Positions 56,639 to 64,000 of a DNA stretch of 64,000 nt are shown piece by piece. The translations under genes were made by a program, and so were the position numbers. The stretch is from Pseudomonas mangiferae (GTDB lineage Bacteria > Pseudomonadota > Gammaproteobacteria > Pseudomonadales > Pseudomonadaceae): positions 62,001 to 126,000 of the forward strand of contig NZ_VJOY01000004.1 of assembly GCF_007109405.1 (NCBI RefSeq), in the 5' to 3' direction. Below the pieces are notes generated by a model that saw only the letters and a program-made list of their open reading frames with translations, was not told the origin of the DNA and ran no database searches. Position 1 is the stretch's first letter, and each line of letters starts with the position of its first letter.

Positions 56639-57907
56639 TCAGGGACGCGGCTGCTCGCCATCCAGGACCTGGCTGCGCCAGCTGTCGCGACCCGGCAGCA
56701 GCAGGTTGAGGGCGATGGCGATGATGCCGCAGAGGGAGATCCCCTTGAGGCCGATCTCGCCGTTGCCGATGACGATGCCGCCGATGCCGAACACCAGGGT
56801 CACCGAGACGATCACCAGGTTGCGAGCCAGGGACAGGTCCACCTGGTGGCGGATCAGGGTGTTCAGACCGACCACCGCGATGGAACCGAATAGGAGGCAG
56901 AGGATGCCGCCCATGACCGGCACCGGGATGCTCTGCAGGCTGGCGCCGAACTTGCCGATGAAGGCCAGGACGATGGCGAAGCCGGCGGCCCAGGTCATGA
57001 TCTTCGGGTTGAAGTTGCGGGTCAGCATCACCGCGCCGGTGACTTCGGCGTAGGTGGTGTTGGGCGGGCCGCCGAACAGCCCGGCGGCGCTGGTGGCCAG
57101 GCCGTCGCCCAGCAGCGTGCGGTGCAGGCCCGGGTTCTTCAGGTAGTTCTGGCCGGTCACCCCGCCCACCGCGATCACGCCGCCGATGTGCTCGATGGCC
57201 GGCGCCAGGGCCACCGGCACCATGAACAGGATCGCCCCCCAGTGGAATTCCGGGGCGACGAAGGCCGGGAGCGCCAGCCAGGGCGCGGCGGCGACCGCGT
57301 GGGTGTCGACGATGCCGAAGGCGAACGCCAGGCCGTAGCCCACGGCGACTCCGGCGAGGATCGGCACCAGGCGGAAGATGCCCTTGCCGAACACTGCCAC
57401 CACCAGGGTGGTGAGCAGCGCCGGCATGGAGATGAGCATGGCGGTGTCGTAGGGGATCAGCTGGGCGCTGCCGTCGCCGGACTTGCCCATCGCCATGTTC
57501 GCCGCCACCGGCGACAGGCCGAGACCGATGGAGATGATCACCGGGGCGATCACCACCGGCGGCAACAGGCGGTCGATGAAGCCGGTGCCTTTCACCTTCA
57601 CCGCCAGGCCGAGGAAGGTGTAGACGAAGCCGGCCGCTACCACGCCACCCAGGGTCGCGGGCAGGCCGAACTCGGCCTTGGCGGCGATGATCGGGGCGAT
57701 GAAGGCGAAGCTGGAGGCGAGGAACACCGGCACCTGGCGGCGGGTGACCAGCTGGAACAGCAGGGTGCCGAAGCCGGCGGTGAACAGCGCCACGTTGGGG
57801 TCCATGCCGGTGATCAGCGGCATCAGCACCAGGGCGCCGAAGGCCACGAAAAGCATCTGGGCGCCGGCGATGATCTGGCGCCAGAGCGGGTCGTCGTACT
57901 GCTGCAT
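56639..57907 (-). CDS. uraA: Uracil permease (NCS2 family)
   Basis: This 422-residue inner-membrane proton:uracil symporter has fourteen hydrophobic segments, the substrate-site motif APAIEHIGGVIAVGGVTG and the GGPPNTTYAEVTGAVMLTRNFNP stretch characteristic of UraA/NCS2 proteins. It is co-directional with upp, which lies 74 bases upstream and traps imported uracil as UMP. Confidence 0.95.
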   Translation of the reverse strand: MQQYDDPLWRQIIAGAQMLFVAFGALVLMPLITGMDPNVALFTAGFGTLLFQLVTRRQVPVFLASSFAFIAPIIAAKAEFGLPATLGGVVAAGFVYTFLGLAVKVKGTGFIDRLLPPVVIAPVIISIGLGLSPVAANMAMGKSGDGSAQLIPYDTAMLISMPALLTTLVVAVFGKGIFRLVPILAGVAVGYGLAFAFGIVDTHAVAAAPWLALPAFVAPEFHWGAILFMVPVALAPAIEHIGGVIAVGGVTGQNYLKNPGLHRTLLGDGLATSAAGLFGGPPNTTYAEVTGAVMLTRNFNPKIMTWAAGFAIVLAFIGKFGASLQSIPVPVMGGILCLLFGSIAVVGLNTLIRHQVDLSLARNLVIVSVTLVFGIGGIVIGNGEIGLKGISLCGIIAIALNLLLPGRDSWRSQVLDGEQPRP

Positions 57908-57981
57908 CGAGGTAGTCCCGTGAATGGTTGGGCGGAGGGCGCCGGTGCGACCGGCCCGCGGCGAACGGGCCGGCGCGGGGG

Positions 57982-58620
57982 TCAGACTTCTTTCTGCTTG
58001 GTGCCGAAGATCTTGTCGCCGGCGTCGCCCAGCCCGGGAATGATGTAGCCGTCCTCGTTGAGGCGTTCGTCGATCGACGCGGTGTAGATCACCACGTCCG
58101 GATGCGCCGCCTCCACCGCGCGGATGCCCTCGGGCGCAGCCACCAGCACCATGGCGCGGATTTCCCGGCAGCCGGCCTTCTTCAACAGGTCGATGGTGGC
58201 GACCATGGAGCCGCCGGTGGCCAGCATCGGGTCGATGATCATGGCCAGGCGCTCGTCGATCTCCGGCACCAGTTTTTCCAGGTAGGTGCGGGCTTCCAGG
58301 GTCTCTTCGTTGCGGGCGACCCCCACCGCGCTGACCTTGGCCCCCGGGATCAGGCTGAGCACGCCGTCGAGCATGCCGATGCCGGCCCGCAGGATCGGCA
58401 CCACGGTGATCTTCTTGCCGGAAATCTTCTCGGCGACCACCGGGCCGCACCAGCCTTCCTGGGTGTAGGTTTCCAGGGGCAGGTCGTTGGTGGCTTCGTA
58501 GGTGAGGAGGGAGCCGACTTCCTGGGCCAGTTCGCGGAAATTCTTCGTGCTGATGTCGGCGCGGCGCATCAGGCCGATCTTGTGGCGGATCAGCGGGTGG
58601 CGGATCTCACGAACGGGCAT
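57982..58620 (-). CDS. upp: Uracil phosphoribosyltransferase
   Basis: This 212-residue salvage enzyme forms UMP from uracil and PRPP. Motifs: [14 protein letters not shown], the PRPP loop [21 protein letters not shown] and the uracil-binding end [17 protein letters not shown]. It is divergent from hpt, with an AT-rich promoter region between them (58635-58670). It forms a salvage pair with uraA. Confidence 0.97.
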   Translation of the reverse strand: MPVREIRHPLIRHKIGLMRRADISTKNFRELAQEVGSLLTYEATNDLPLETYTQEGWCGPVVAEKISGKKITVVPILRAGIGMLDGVLSLIPGAKVSAVGVARNEETLEARTYLEKLVPEIDERLAMIIDPMLATGGSMVATIDLLKKAGCREIRAMVLVAAPEGIRAVEAAHPDVVIYTASIDERLNEDGYIIPGLGDAGDKIFGTKQKEV

Positions 58621-58868
58621 GGGGGGACTCCGGGAGGGCTGGCAAAAAAATTGCGTTAGAGTAAAGCATTGCCCCTGTCGGGCGCTGCACCTTCGTCCGA
58701 CTCTCGACGATTTATGTCGTTTCGTCGTCCGAACCGGTGCGGCTCCCGGGCCGGCGTTCGTCGCCGGGGGTTGCCCGGGGCGGTCCGGATGAGTACCTTT
58801 GCCGGCTTTTTCCGGCCCACCTCCCGCTCCGGCCGTGCCGGGCCGATCCACTTCCAGAGGACACCCCG

Positions 58869-59426
58869 ATGCCCGCCGATCTCGCGCACATCCGCCAAGT
58901 CATGGCGGAAGCCGACTGCCTGTATACCGATGCCCAGGTCGAGGCGGCCATCGCCCAGGTCGCCGCCTCCATCAACCGCGACCTGGCCGAGCGCAACCCG
59001 GTGGTCTTCTGCGTGATGAATGGCGGCCTGATCTTCGCCGGCAAGCTGCTGCCGAAGCTGGGCTTCCCGCTGGAGCTGTCCTACCTGCACGCCACCCGCT
59101 ACCGCAACGAGACCAGTGGCGGCGAGCTGTTCTGGAAGGCCAAGCCGGAAATCTCCTTCATCGACCGCGACGTGCTGATCATCGACGACATCCTCGACGA
59201 GGGGCACACCCTCGGGGCCATCAGCGACTTCTGCCAGCACGCCGGTGCCGCCTCGGTGCACATCGCGGTGCTGATCGACAAGGAGCACGACCGCAAGGCC
59301 CGCCCCGGCCTGAAGGCCAACTATGTGGGGCTGTCCTGCGTCGACCGCTACATCTTCGGCTATGGCATGGACTACAAGGGCTACTGGCGCAACGCGGCAG
59401 GCATCTTCGCCGTGAAGGGCCTGTAA
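58869..59426 (+). CDS. hpt: Hypoxanthine-guanine phosphoribosyltransferase
   Basis: This 185-residue enzyme uses PRPP to salvage hypoxanthine and guanine. Motifs: [22 protein letters not shown] loop [18 protein letters not shown], and the C-terminal [33 protein letters not shown] precedes the ATG. It lies divergent from upp, so purine and pyrimidine salvage share a promoter region. Confidence 0.95.
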   Translation: MPADLAHIRQVMAEADCLYTDAQVEAAIAQVAASINRDLAERNPVVFCVMNGGLIFAGKLLPKLGFPLELSYLHATRYRNETSGGELFWKAKPEISFIDRDVLIIDDILDEGHTLGAISDFCQHAGAASVHIAVLIDKEHDRKARPGLKANYVGLSCVDRYIFGYGMDYKGYWRNAAGIFAVKGL

Positions 59427-59559
59427 GGCCGATCCGGCCCGCCGCCTCGTAGACGGCGGCCGGGCTTCTTGGATGGGCCGTTCGGTCCCGTTTGGCCAGT
59501 GAGTCCGGCTGGCTCCTTTCTCTGATTGCTCCGATACCACTGCGGCTGCCCGCTGCCGG

Positions 59560-61284
59560 TCAGGGTTGCGCCGCCTGCAGCCAGCCCAGCGCCAGGGCAC
59601 GGGCCTGGGGCAGGGTGCGCACGTAGGCCAACTGCCCCGGCTCGCGGCGGATGCCGGCTCGCCGCAGCTTCAGGCGTACCCGGGGCGTCGGCCCCACCAG
59701 GATCAGGCCGATGCCCTGGCGGTGGTAATCCCGCAGCAGGTTTTCCAGTCCCGCCAGGGCGGTCATGTCGAGGATCGGCACGGCGCTGATCTCCACGATC
59801 ACCACCTTCACCTCCGGGTTGTAGCGGCGCAGCACGCTCAGGGCCTTTTCCGCCGCGCCGAAGAACAGCGGGCCGCGGATGGCGTAGGCCAGGGTCTGGG
59901 GCGGCAGGTCGCCGAGCAACTGGCGGAACTCCCGGCTCAGGGGCGCGGCGTCGGTCAGGTCGCTCATACGCTTGACGAACAGGCCGGTGGCCAGCAGCAG
60001 GCCGACGCCCACCGCCAGGACCATGTCGAACAGCACCGTCAGGGTCAGGCAGACCAGCAGCACCAGCACATCGTGGCGTGGCGCGATGCGCAGGGTGTGC
60101 AGCACGTGGGGCGCCTCGCTCATGTTCCAGGCCACCATCACCAGCAGCGCGGCCATGGCCGCCATGGGCAGGTAGCTGAACAGCGGCGCGAGCAGCAGCA
60201 TCGCCAGCAGCACCACCAGGGCGTGGATAACCGCCGCCACCGGTGACGAGGCGCCGGCGCGGACGTTGGCCGCGCTGCGAGCGATGGCCGCGGTGGCGGT
60301 GATGCCACCGAACAGCGGGCCGACCAGGTTGCCCACGCCCTGGCCGATCAGCTCCGCGTTGGGGTCGTGTCGGCTGCCGGTCATGCCGTCGGCCACTACC
60401 GCGCAGAGCAGCGACTCGATGGCACCCAGCATGGCGATGGCCAGGGCCGGGCCCAGCAACTGGCGGATCAGCTCGAAGGACAGCGTCAGGGGCTCGCCAT
60501 CCGCCCCCGGCAACTGCCAGGGCCAGGCGAAGGTGGGAAGGAAGGGCGGGATGCCGGGGTGGGCGACGCCGTCAAGGGTGTAGCTGAAGCGCTCGCCCAG
60601 GGTCACCACCGGCAGCCCGGCGCGTTCCAGGGCCAGGCCCAGCAGGCTGCCCACCAGCAGCGCCACCAGGTGGCCCGGTACCTTGGGCACCCAGCGTGGC
60701 CAGATCAGCAGCACCGCCAGGCTGGCCAGGGCCACCAGGGCGTCGCCGGGGTGGGTGCCGGGCAGGGCCCGGGCCAGGGCCGCCACCTGTTCCAGGTAGT
60801 GGTGGGGCTGGCCGGCCGGCTGCAGGCCCAGCAGGTCCTTCACCTGCAGGGTGGCGATGACGATGCCGATGCCGGCGGTGAAGCCCAGGGTCACCGGGTA
60901 GGGGATGAACTGGATCAGCCGGCCGACCCGCGCCAGGCCCATGGCGATCAGGATCAGCCCGGCCAGCAGGGTGCACAGCAGCAGCCCGCCCACGCCGTAT
61001 TGCTGGGTGATCGGCAGCAGGATCACCACGAAGGCCGCGGTGGGGCCGGAGATGTTGAAGCGCGAGCCGCCGCACAGGGCGATCAGCGGCGCGGCCACCA
61101 GCACGGTGTAGAGGCCGTGCTGCGGGGCCACCCCTACGGCAATGGCCAAGGCCATGGCAAGGGGGATGGCGATGACCCCGACGGTGAGACCGGCGGCGAG
61201 GTCGCCGCGCAGCTGGCGCAGGCCGTAGCCGGTGTGCAGGCTCTGGCGCAATGCGGCGAAGAGGGGAGGCAGAGCGAGTCGCAT
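59560..61284 (-). CDS. SulP-family anion transporter with STAS domain
   Basis: This 574-residue transporter has a SulP membrane domain (GDLAAGLTVGVIAIPLAMALAIAVG; GSRFNISGPTAAFVVILLPI; VGPLFGGITATAAIARSAANVRAGASSPVAAVIHAL) and a C-terminal STAS domain (VKVVIVEISAVPILDMTALAGLENLL). Sequence type is closest to the DauA/YchM branch, which moves sulfate, bicarbonate or C4-dicarboxylates; the substrate is not determined. It is a single gene, convergent with hpt. Confidence 0.9.
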   Translation of the reverse strand: MRLALPPLFAALRQSLHTGYGLRQLRGDLAAGLTVGVIAIPLAMALAIAVGVAPQHGLYTVLVAAPLIALCGGSRFNISGPTAAFVVILLPITQQYGVGGLLLCTLLAGLILIAMGLARVGRLIQFIPYPVTLGFTAGIGIVIATLQVKDLLGLQPAGQPHHYLEQVAALARALPGTHPGDALVALASLAVLLIWPRWVPKVPGHLVALLVGSLLGLALERAGLPVVTLGERFSYTLDGVAHPGIPPFLPTFAWPWQLPGADGEPLTLSFELIRQLLGPALAIAMLGAIESLLCAVVADGMTGSRHDPNAELIGQGVGNLVGPLFGGITATAAIARSAANVRAGASSPVAAVIHALVVLLAMLLLAPLFSYLPMAAMAALLVMVAWNMSEAPHVLHTLRIAPRHDVLVLLVCLTLTVLFDMVLAVGVGLLLATGLFVKRMSDLTDAAPLSREFRQLLGDLPPQTLAYAIRGPLFFGAAEKALSVLRRYNPEVKVVIVEISAVPILDMTALAGLENLLRDYHRQGIGLILVGPTPRVRLKLRRAGIRREPGQLAYVRTLPQARALALGWLQAAQP

Positions 61285-61379
61285 GGGAACTCCTGATGCG
61301 GTGGAACGGTGGCGGCGACCCGTGTACAGCCGGTCGTCAGACCCCGTGCTAGAGTGCGCCCTTGCCCGCCCCGGAGTCG

Positions 61380-61868
61380 ATGATGTCCAGCCGTTTCTGT
61401 GCCTTTTTCTGCGCCCTGGCGTTCGGTCTGCCGGCGTTCGCTGCGGAGAACGCCCTTCCCCATGCCCAGTACCTGCCGCCCGACGACGCCGGCCTGCGTC
61501 AGGAGCGGCCCGAGCAGCAGCACCTGGTGCAGATCAGCGAATACGCCGTGGTGATCGGCAACCAGCGCCAGTCCAGCCAGCAGCCGATCCCCATCACCAC
61601 GCCCACCTGGCTGCGGCTCAAGGGCAAGACCCTAGGCAAGCAGCCCCAGGCGATGCAGGTGCTGATCGCCTTCGACAGCGAGGGCAAGAGCCTCAAGCGG
61701 CCGGCCTACGACGAGGCCAGCCGTACCCTCACCCTGAACTACCCCATGGCGCAGTACGCGGCGCTGGTGGACTTGCTCCGCAACGGGCCGGTGTACTGCC
61801 AGTTCCTGGTCTACGCCAATGGCCACGTGTGGGCCGACCTGCACAGCGGCGCGGTGCGGGTGCGTTGA
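61380..61868 (+). CDS. Exported hypothetical protein
   Basis: This 162-residue protein has a signal peptide (SSRFCAFFCALAFGLPAFA, cleavage before AEN). The mature part contains QISEYAVVIGNQRQSSQQPIPITTPTWLRLKGKTLGKQPQAMQVLIAFDSEGKSLKRPAYDEASRTLTLNYPM, probably beta-rich. No family is recognised. Two adjacent ATGs (61380, 61383) are possible starts after GGAG. Confidence 0.7.
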   Translation: MMSSRFCAFFCALAFGLPAFAAENALPHAQYLPPDDAGLRQERPEQQHLVQISEYAVVIGNQRQSSQQPIPITTPTWLRLKGKTLGKQPQAMQVLIAFDSEGKSLKRPAYDEASRTLTLNYPMAQYAALVDLLRNGPVYCQFLVYANGHVWADLHSGAVRVR

Positions 61869-61927
61869 GCCGTGGCGCCGGCCGTGGGTAAACTGCCGCT
61901 TTCCTGACTGGCGCTGAGAGAGACGAG

Positions 61928-62215
61928 ATGCGTAAAGACAAGCAACAGGTGATCGGCGAGGACATCACCGACGACGCGATCAAGCTGTTCCTGGCGGTGG
62001 AGCCGGCGGACGACACGCCCGCCTCGCTGCACAAGTTGGTCAAGGCCTACCGTGGCCTGCGCATCGACGACTTCGTGCGCTTTCTCGACTTCTTCCGCGA
62101 GGCGGGGTACGACCTGGAGGCGAAGAACGACCAGGGTGAGGATTTCATCGCGCTGATCCAGGACCAACGCCACGCCGAGCCCTACGTGGAAGCGGTGCGC
62201 GCCGCGCGCGGCTGA
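61928..62215 (+). CDS. PA4642-family small protein
   Basis: This 95-residue acidic helical protein (RKDKQQVIGEDITDDAIKLFLAVEPADDTPASLHKLVKAYRGLRIDDFVRFLDFFREAGYDLEA) belongs to a conserved pseudomonad family of unknown function, and from memory lies beside mqo in P. aeruginosa too. It ends just before a terminator convergent with mqo. Confidence 0.85.
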   Translation: MRKDKQQVIGEDITDDAIKLFLAVEPADDTPASLHKLVKAYRGLRIDDFVRFLDFFREAGYDLEAKNDQGEDFIALIQDQRHAEPYVEAVRAARG

Positions 62216-62228
62216 TTCGTCGAGGTAT

Positions 62229-62256
62229 AAAAAAAGCCGCCCACGGGCGGCTTTTC
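62229..62256. terminator. Bidirectional terminator between the PA4642-family gene and mqo
   Basis: AAAAGCCGCCC/GGGCGGCTTTT stem with a 2-base loop, with A-rich and T-rich flanks on both strands. Confidence 0.9.
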
Positions 62257-62268
62257 CATGGCCTGGAC

Positions 62269-63795
62269 TCAGGAGCCCAGCGGCACGGCCTGGCTTTCCT
62301 GCACCGGGTGCGGCGCCAGCAGTTCCAGTGCCTCGTCGGACTGGCGGCTGACTTCCCGGTACAGCGCGGCGTCGGTTTCCAGGATCTTTTCCCGCGCCGG
62401 GAAGATGTTGCCAAGCGCATCGGCCCACTGCGCCTTGCGGTCCGGGAAGCAGCGTTCGATCAGTTCCAGCATGATCGACACGGTGACCGAGGCGCCCGGC
62501 GAGGCGCCCAGCAGGGCGGCGATGCTGCCGTCGCCGGCGGCCACCAGCTCGGTGCCAAACTGCAGGATGCCGCCTTTCTTGGCATCCTTCTTGATGATCT
62601 GCACCCGTTGCCCGGCGATCTCCAGGCGCCAGTCCTCGGCCTTGGCCTGGGGATAGAAGCGCCGCAGGGAATCCAGGCGCTGCTCCATGCTCTGGCGCAC
62701 CTCGCTGATCAGGTAGCGGGTCAGGTCCATGTTGTCCCGCGCCACCGCCAGCATCGGCCCGAGGTTGCCCAGGCGGATCGAACGGGGCAGGTCGAAGAGC
62801 GAGCCCTGCTTGAGGAACTTGGTGGTGAAGCCGGCGTAGGGGCCGAACAGCAGGGATTTCTTGCCATCCACCACCCGGGTGTCCAGGTGCGGCACGGACA
62901 TGGGCGGCGACCCCACGGCGGCCTGGCTGTAGACCTTGGCCTCGTGCTGGCGCACCACCTCGGGGTTGTCGCAGCGCAGCCACTGGCCGCTCACCGGGAA
63001 GCCGCCGAAGCCCTTGCCTTCCGGAATGCCGGACATCTGCAGCAGCGGCAGCGCGGCGCCGCCGGCGCCGAGGAACACGAAGCGCGCAGTCACCTGGCGC
63101 TCGGAACCGTTGCGGTCGTTGCGGATGGTCACCCGCCAGCCGTCGCCCTGGCGTGTCAGGCCGGTGACCCGCTGGTTGTAGCGGACTTCCGCGTTAGGCT
63201 GGTTGGCCAGATGCTGAAGCAACTGGTTGGTCAGGGCGCCGAAGTTTACGTCGGTGCCGCCGGCGACCCGGGTCGCGGCGATGGCTTCGTCGGGCGCGCG
63301 TCCCGGCATCATCAGCGGCATCCACTGGGCCAGGGTGGCCTTGTCCTCGGTGTACTCCATGTCGGCGAAGGCATGGTGATGACGCAGCGCCTCGAAGCGT
63401 TTCTTCAGGTAGGCGATGCCCTTGTCGCCCTGGACGAAGCTCAGGTGCGGCACCGGGTTGATGAAGGACTTCGGCGAGCCGAACGCACCCTTGCCCACCA
63501 GGTGGGCCCAGAACTGCTTGGAGACTTCGAACTGGGTGTTGATGTGCACGGCTTTCTTGATATCGATGGAGCCGTCCGCCGCCTGCGGTGTGTAGTTCAG
63601 CTCGCAGAGACCCGCGTGGCCGGTGCCGGCGTTGTTCCAGGGGTTGGAGCTCTCGGTGGCGCCCGCTTCGCGCAGCTCCACCACTTCCAGGCGAATCGAC
63701 GGGTCCAGCTCCTTGAGCAGGACGCCCAGGGTCGCGCTCATGATGCCGGCTCCCACCAGCAGCATGTCCACCGCTTCGTTATCGTGTTGCGTCAT
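62269..63795 (-). CDS. mqo: Malate:quinone oxidoreductase
   Basis: This 508-residue membrane-associated FAD enzyme oxidises malate to oxaloacetate and passes electrons to quinone. The FAD motif [19 protein letters not shown] (9-27) and [18 protein letters not shown] (63-80) are diagnostic. GGAGAAG precedes the ATG at 63795, which sets the start. It bypasses NAD-malate dehydrogenase in the TCA cycle, complementing the class I fumarase in this window. Confidence 0.96.
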   Translation of the reverse strand: MTQHDNEAVDMLLVGAGIMSATLGVLLKELDPSIRLEVVELREAGATESSNPWNNAGTGHAGLCELNYTPQAADGSIDIKKAVHINTQFEVSKQFWAHLVGKGAFGSPKSFINPVPHLSFVQGDKGIAYLKKRFEALRHHHAFADMEYTEDKATLAQWMPLMMPGRAPDEAIAATRVAGGTDVNFGALTNQLLQHLANQPNAEVRYNQRVTGLTRQGDGWRVTIRNDRNGSERQVTARFVFLGAGGAALPLLQMSGIPEGKGFGGFPVSGQWLRCDNPEVVRQHEAKVYSQAAVGSPPMSVPHLDTRVVDGKKSLLFGPYAGFTTKFLKQGSLFDLPRSIRLGNLGPMLAVARDNMDLTRYLISEVRQSMEQRLDSLRRFYPQAKAEDWRLEIAGQRVQIIKKDAKKGGILQFGTELVAAGDGSIAALLGASPGASVTVSIMLELIERCFPDRKAQWADALGNIFPAREKILETDAALYREVSRQSDEALELLAPHPVQESQAVPLGS

Positions 63796-63950
63796 CAACG
63801 CTTCTCCAAAAAACTGCAGCACCAGGATGTGATGGCAGGCGGACCCGAACGTGCTGGCACGTCATCGGGGATCGGCGAGGTCGCGGAGGAGGGGGTTGGA
63901 GCCTCCCGGAACCTGTCGCCGGGGGCCGCCGCTCTGAATTCGTCGCAAGG

Positions 63951-63969
63951 GGCGAACGCATCGTTCGCC
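63951..63969. other. Perfect short hairpin upstream of mqo
   Basis: GGCGAACG-CAT-CGTTCGCC, an 8-bp stem with a 3-base loop in the 205-base region before mqo. No T-run; its role is unknown. Confidence 0.35.
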
Positions 63970-64000
63970 GGGGAGGCCGGCACGGCGGCTCGCCAACCCG

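Overview
The window is GC-rich, densely packed chromosomal DNA from a Pseudomonas-type gammaproteobacterium. The evidence is the gene content and order: valS, a universal-stress gene beside olsBA, mntH / class I fumarase / membrane diguanylate cyclase / ferredoxin reductase / pykA, sbcB-mvaT-purU, folM-folE-folX, uraA-upp-hpt and mqo. From memory these blocks match P. aeruginosa neighbourhoods, but here they are shuffled and carry extra genes, so this is a related species rather than P. aeruginosa itself.

Layout. 1-9 kb: DNA repair and maintenance genes (sbcD C-terminal part, sbcC, an AlkA-type glycosylase, an Ada protein whose N-domain zinc cysteines are all replaced), with an SRPBCC/alcohol-dehydrogenase pair and a cyclodeaminase gene lying between sbcD and sbcC. 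A 144-bp palindromic, MITE-like element closes ada. 9-19 kb: rlmF, an SLC13/RCK transporter, a large membrane glycosyltransferase-like protein and valS. 18.7-25.9 kb: a universal stress gene behind a perfect ANR/FNR box, olsBA (ornithine lipids), a diiron MBL-fold protein behind a second ANR-like box, YceI, a cardiolipin synthase, a DJ-1 protein and an RHH protein. 26-31.4 kb: mntH, fumarase, diguanylate cyclase, ferredoxin reductase.

31.8-39.6 kb is the accessory highlight: a 7.7-kb element inserted inside the T-loop of a tRNA-Gly(CCC) gene. The insertion splits that tRNA into two halves 7.7 kb apart. The element carries a complete, divergent tRNA-Gly(CCC) of its own just inside its left end, which should replace the lost function. 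Its cargo looks like anti-phage defence: an AbiTii protein, a DUF900-type alpha/beta hydrolase, a retron with a phosphoribosyltransferase/winged-helix effector (type III-like) plus a YADD reverse transcriptase, and an AT-rich SIR2 gene with an overlapping partner. No integrase is present, yet the ends reconstruct into a tyrosine-recombinase-like attachment site.

39.6-64 kb returns to core genes: pykA, a lipoprotein, a DUF4124 protein, a PilZ protein, a six-gene translationally coupled MoxR operon (RDD, SpoIIM-like, DUF4129, DUF4350, MoxR, DUF58), sbcB, mvaT, purU, a tetrahydromonapterin operon (folM-folE-folX plus a DUF1244-HopJ fusion), pyrimidine/purine salvage (uraA, upp, hpt), a SulP transporter, a PA4642-family protein and mqo.
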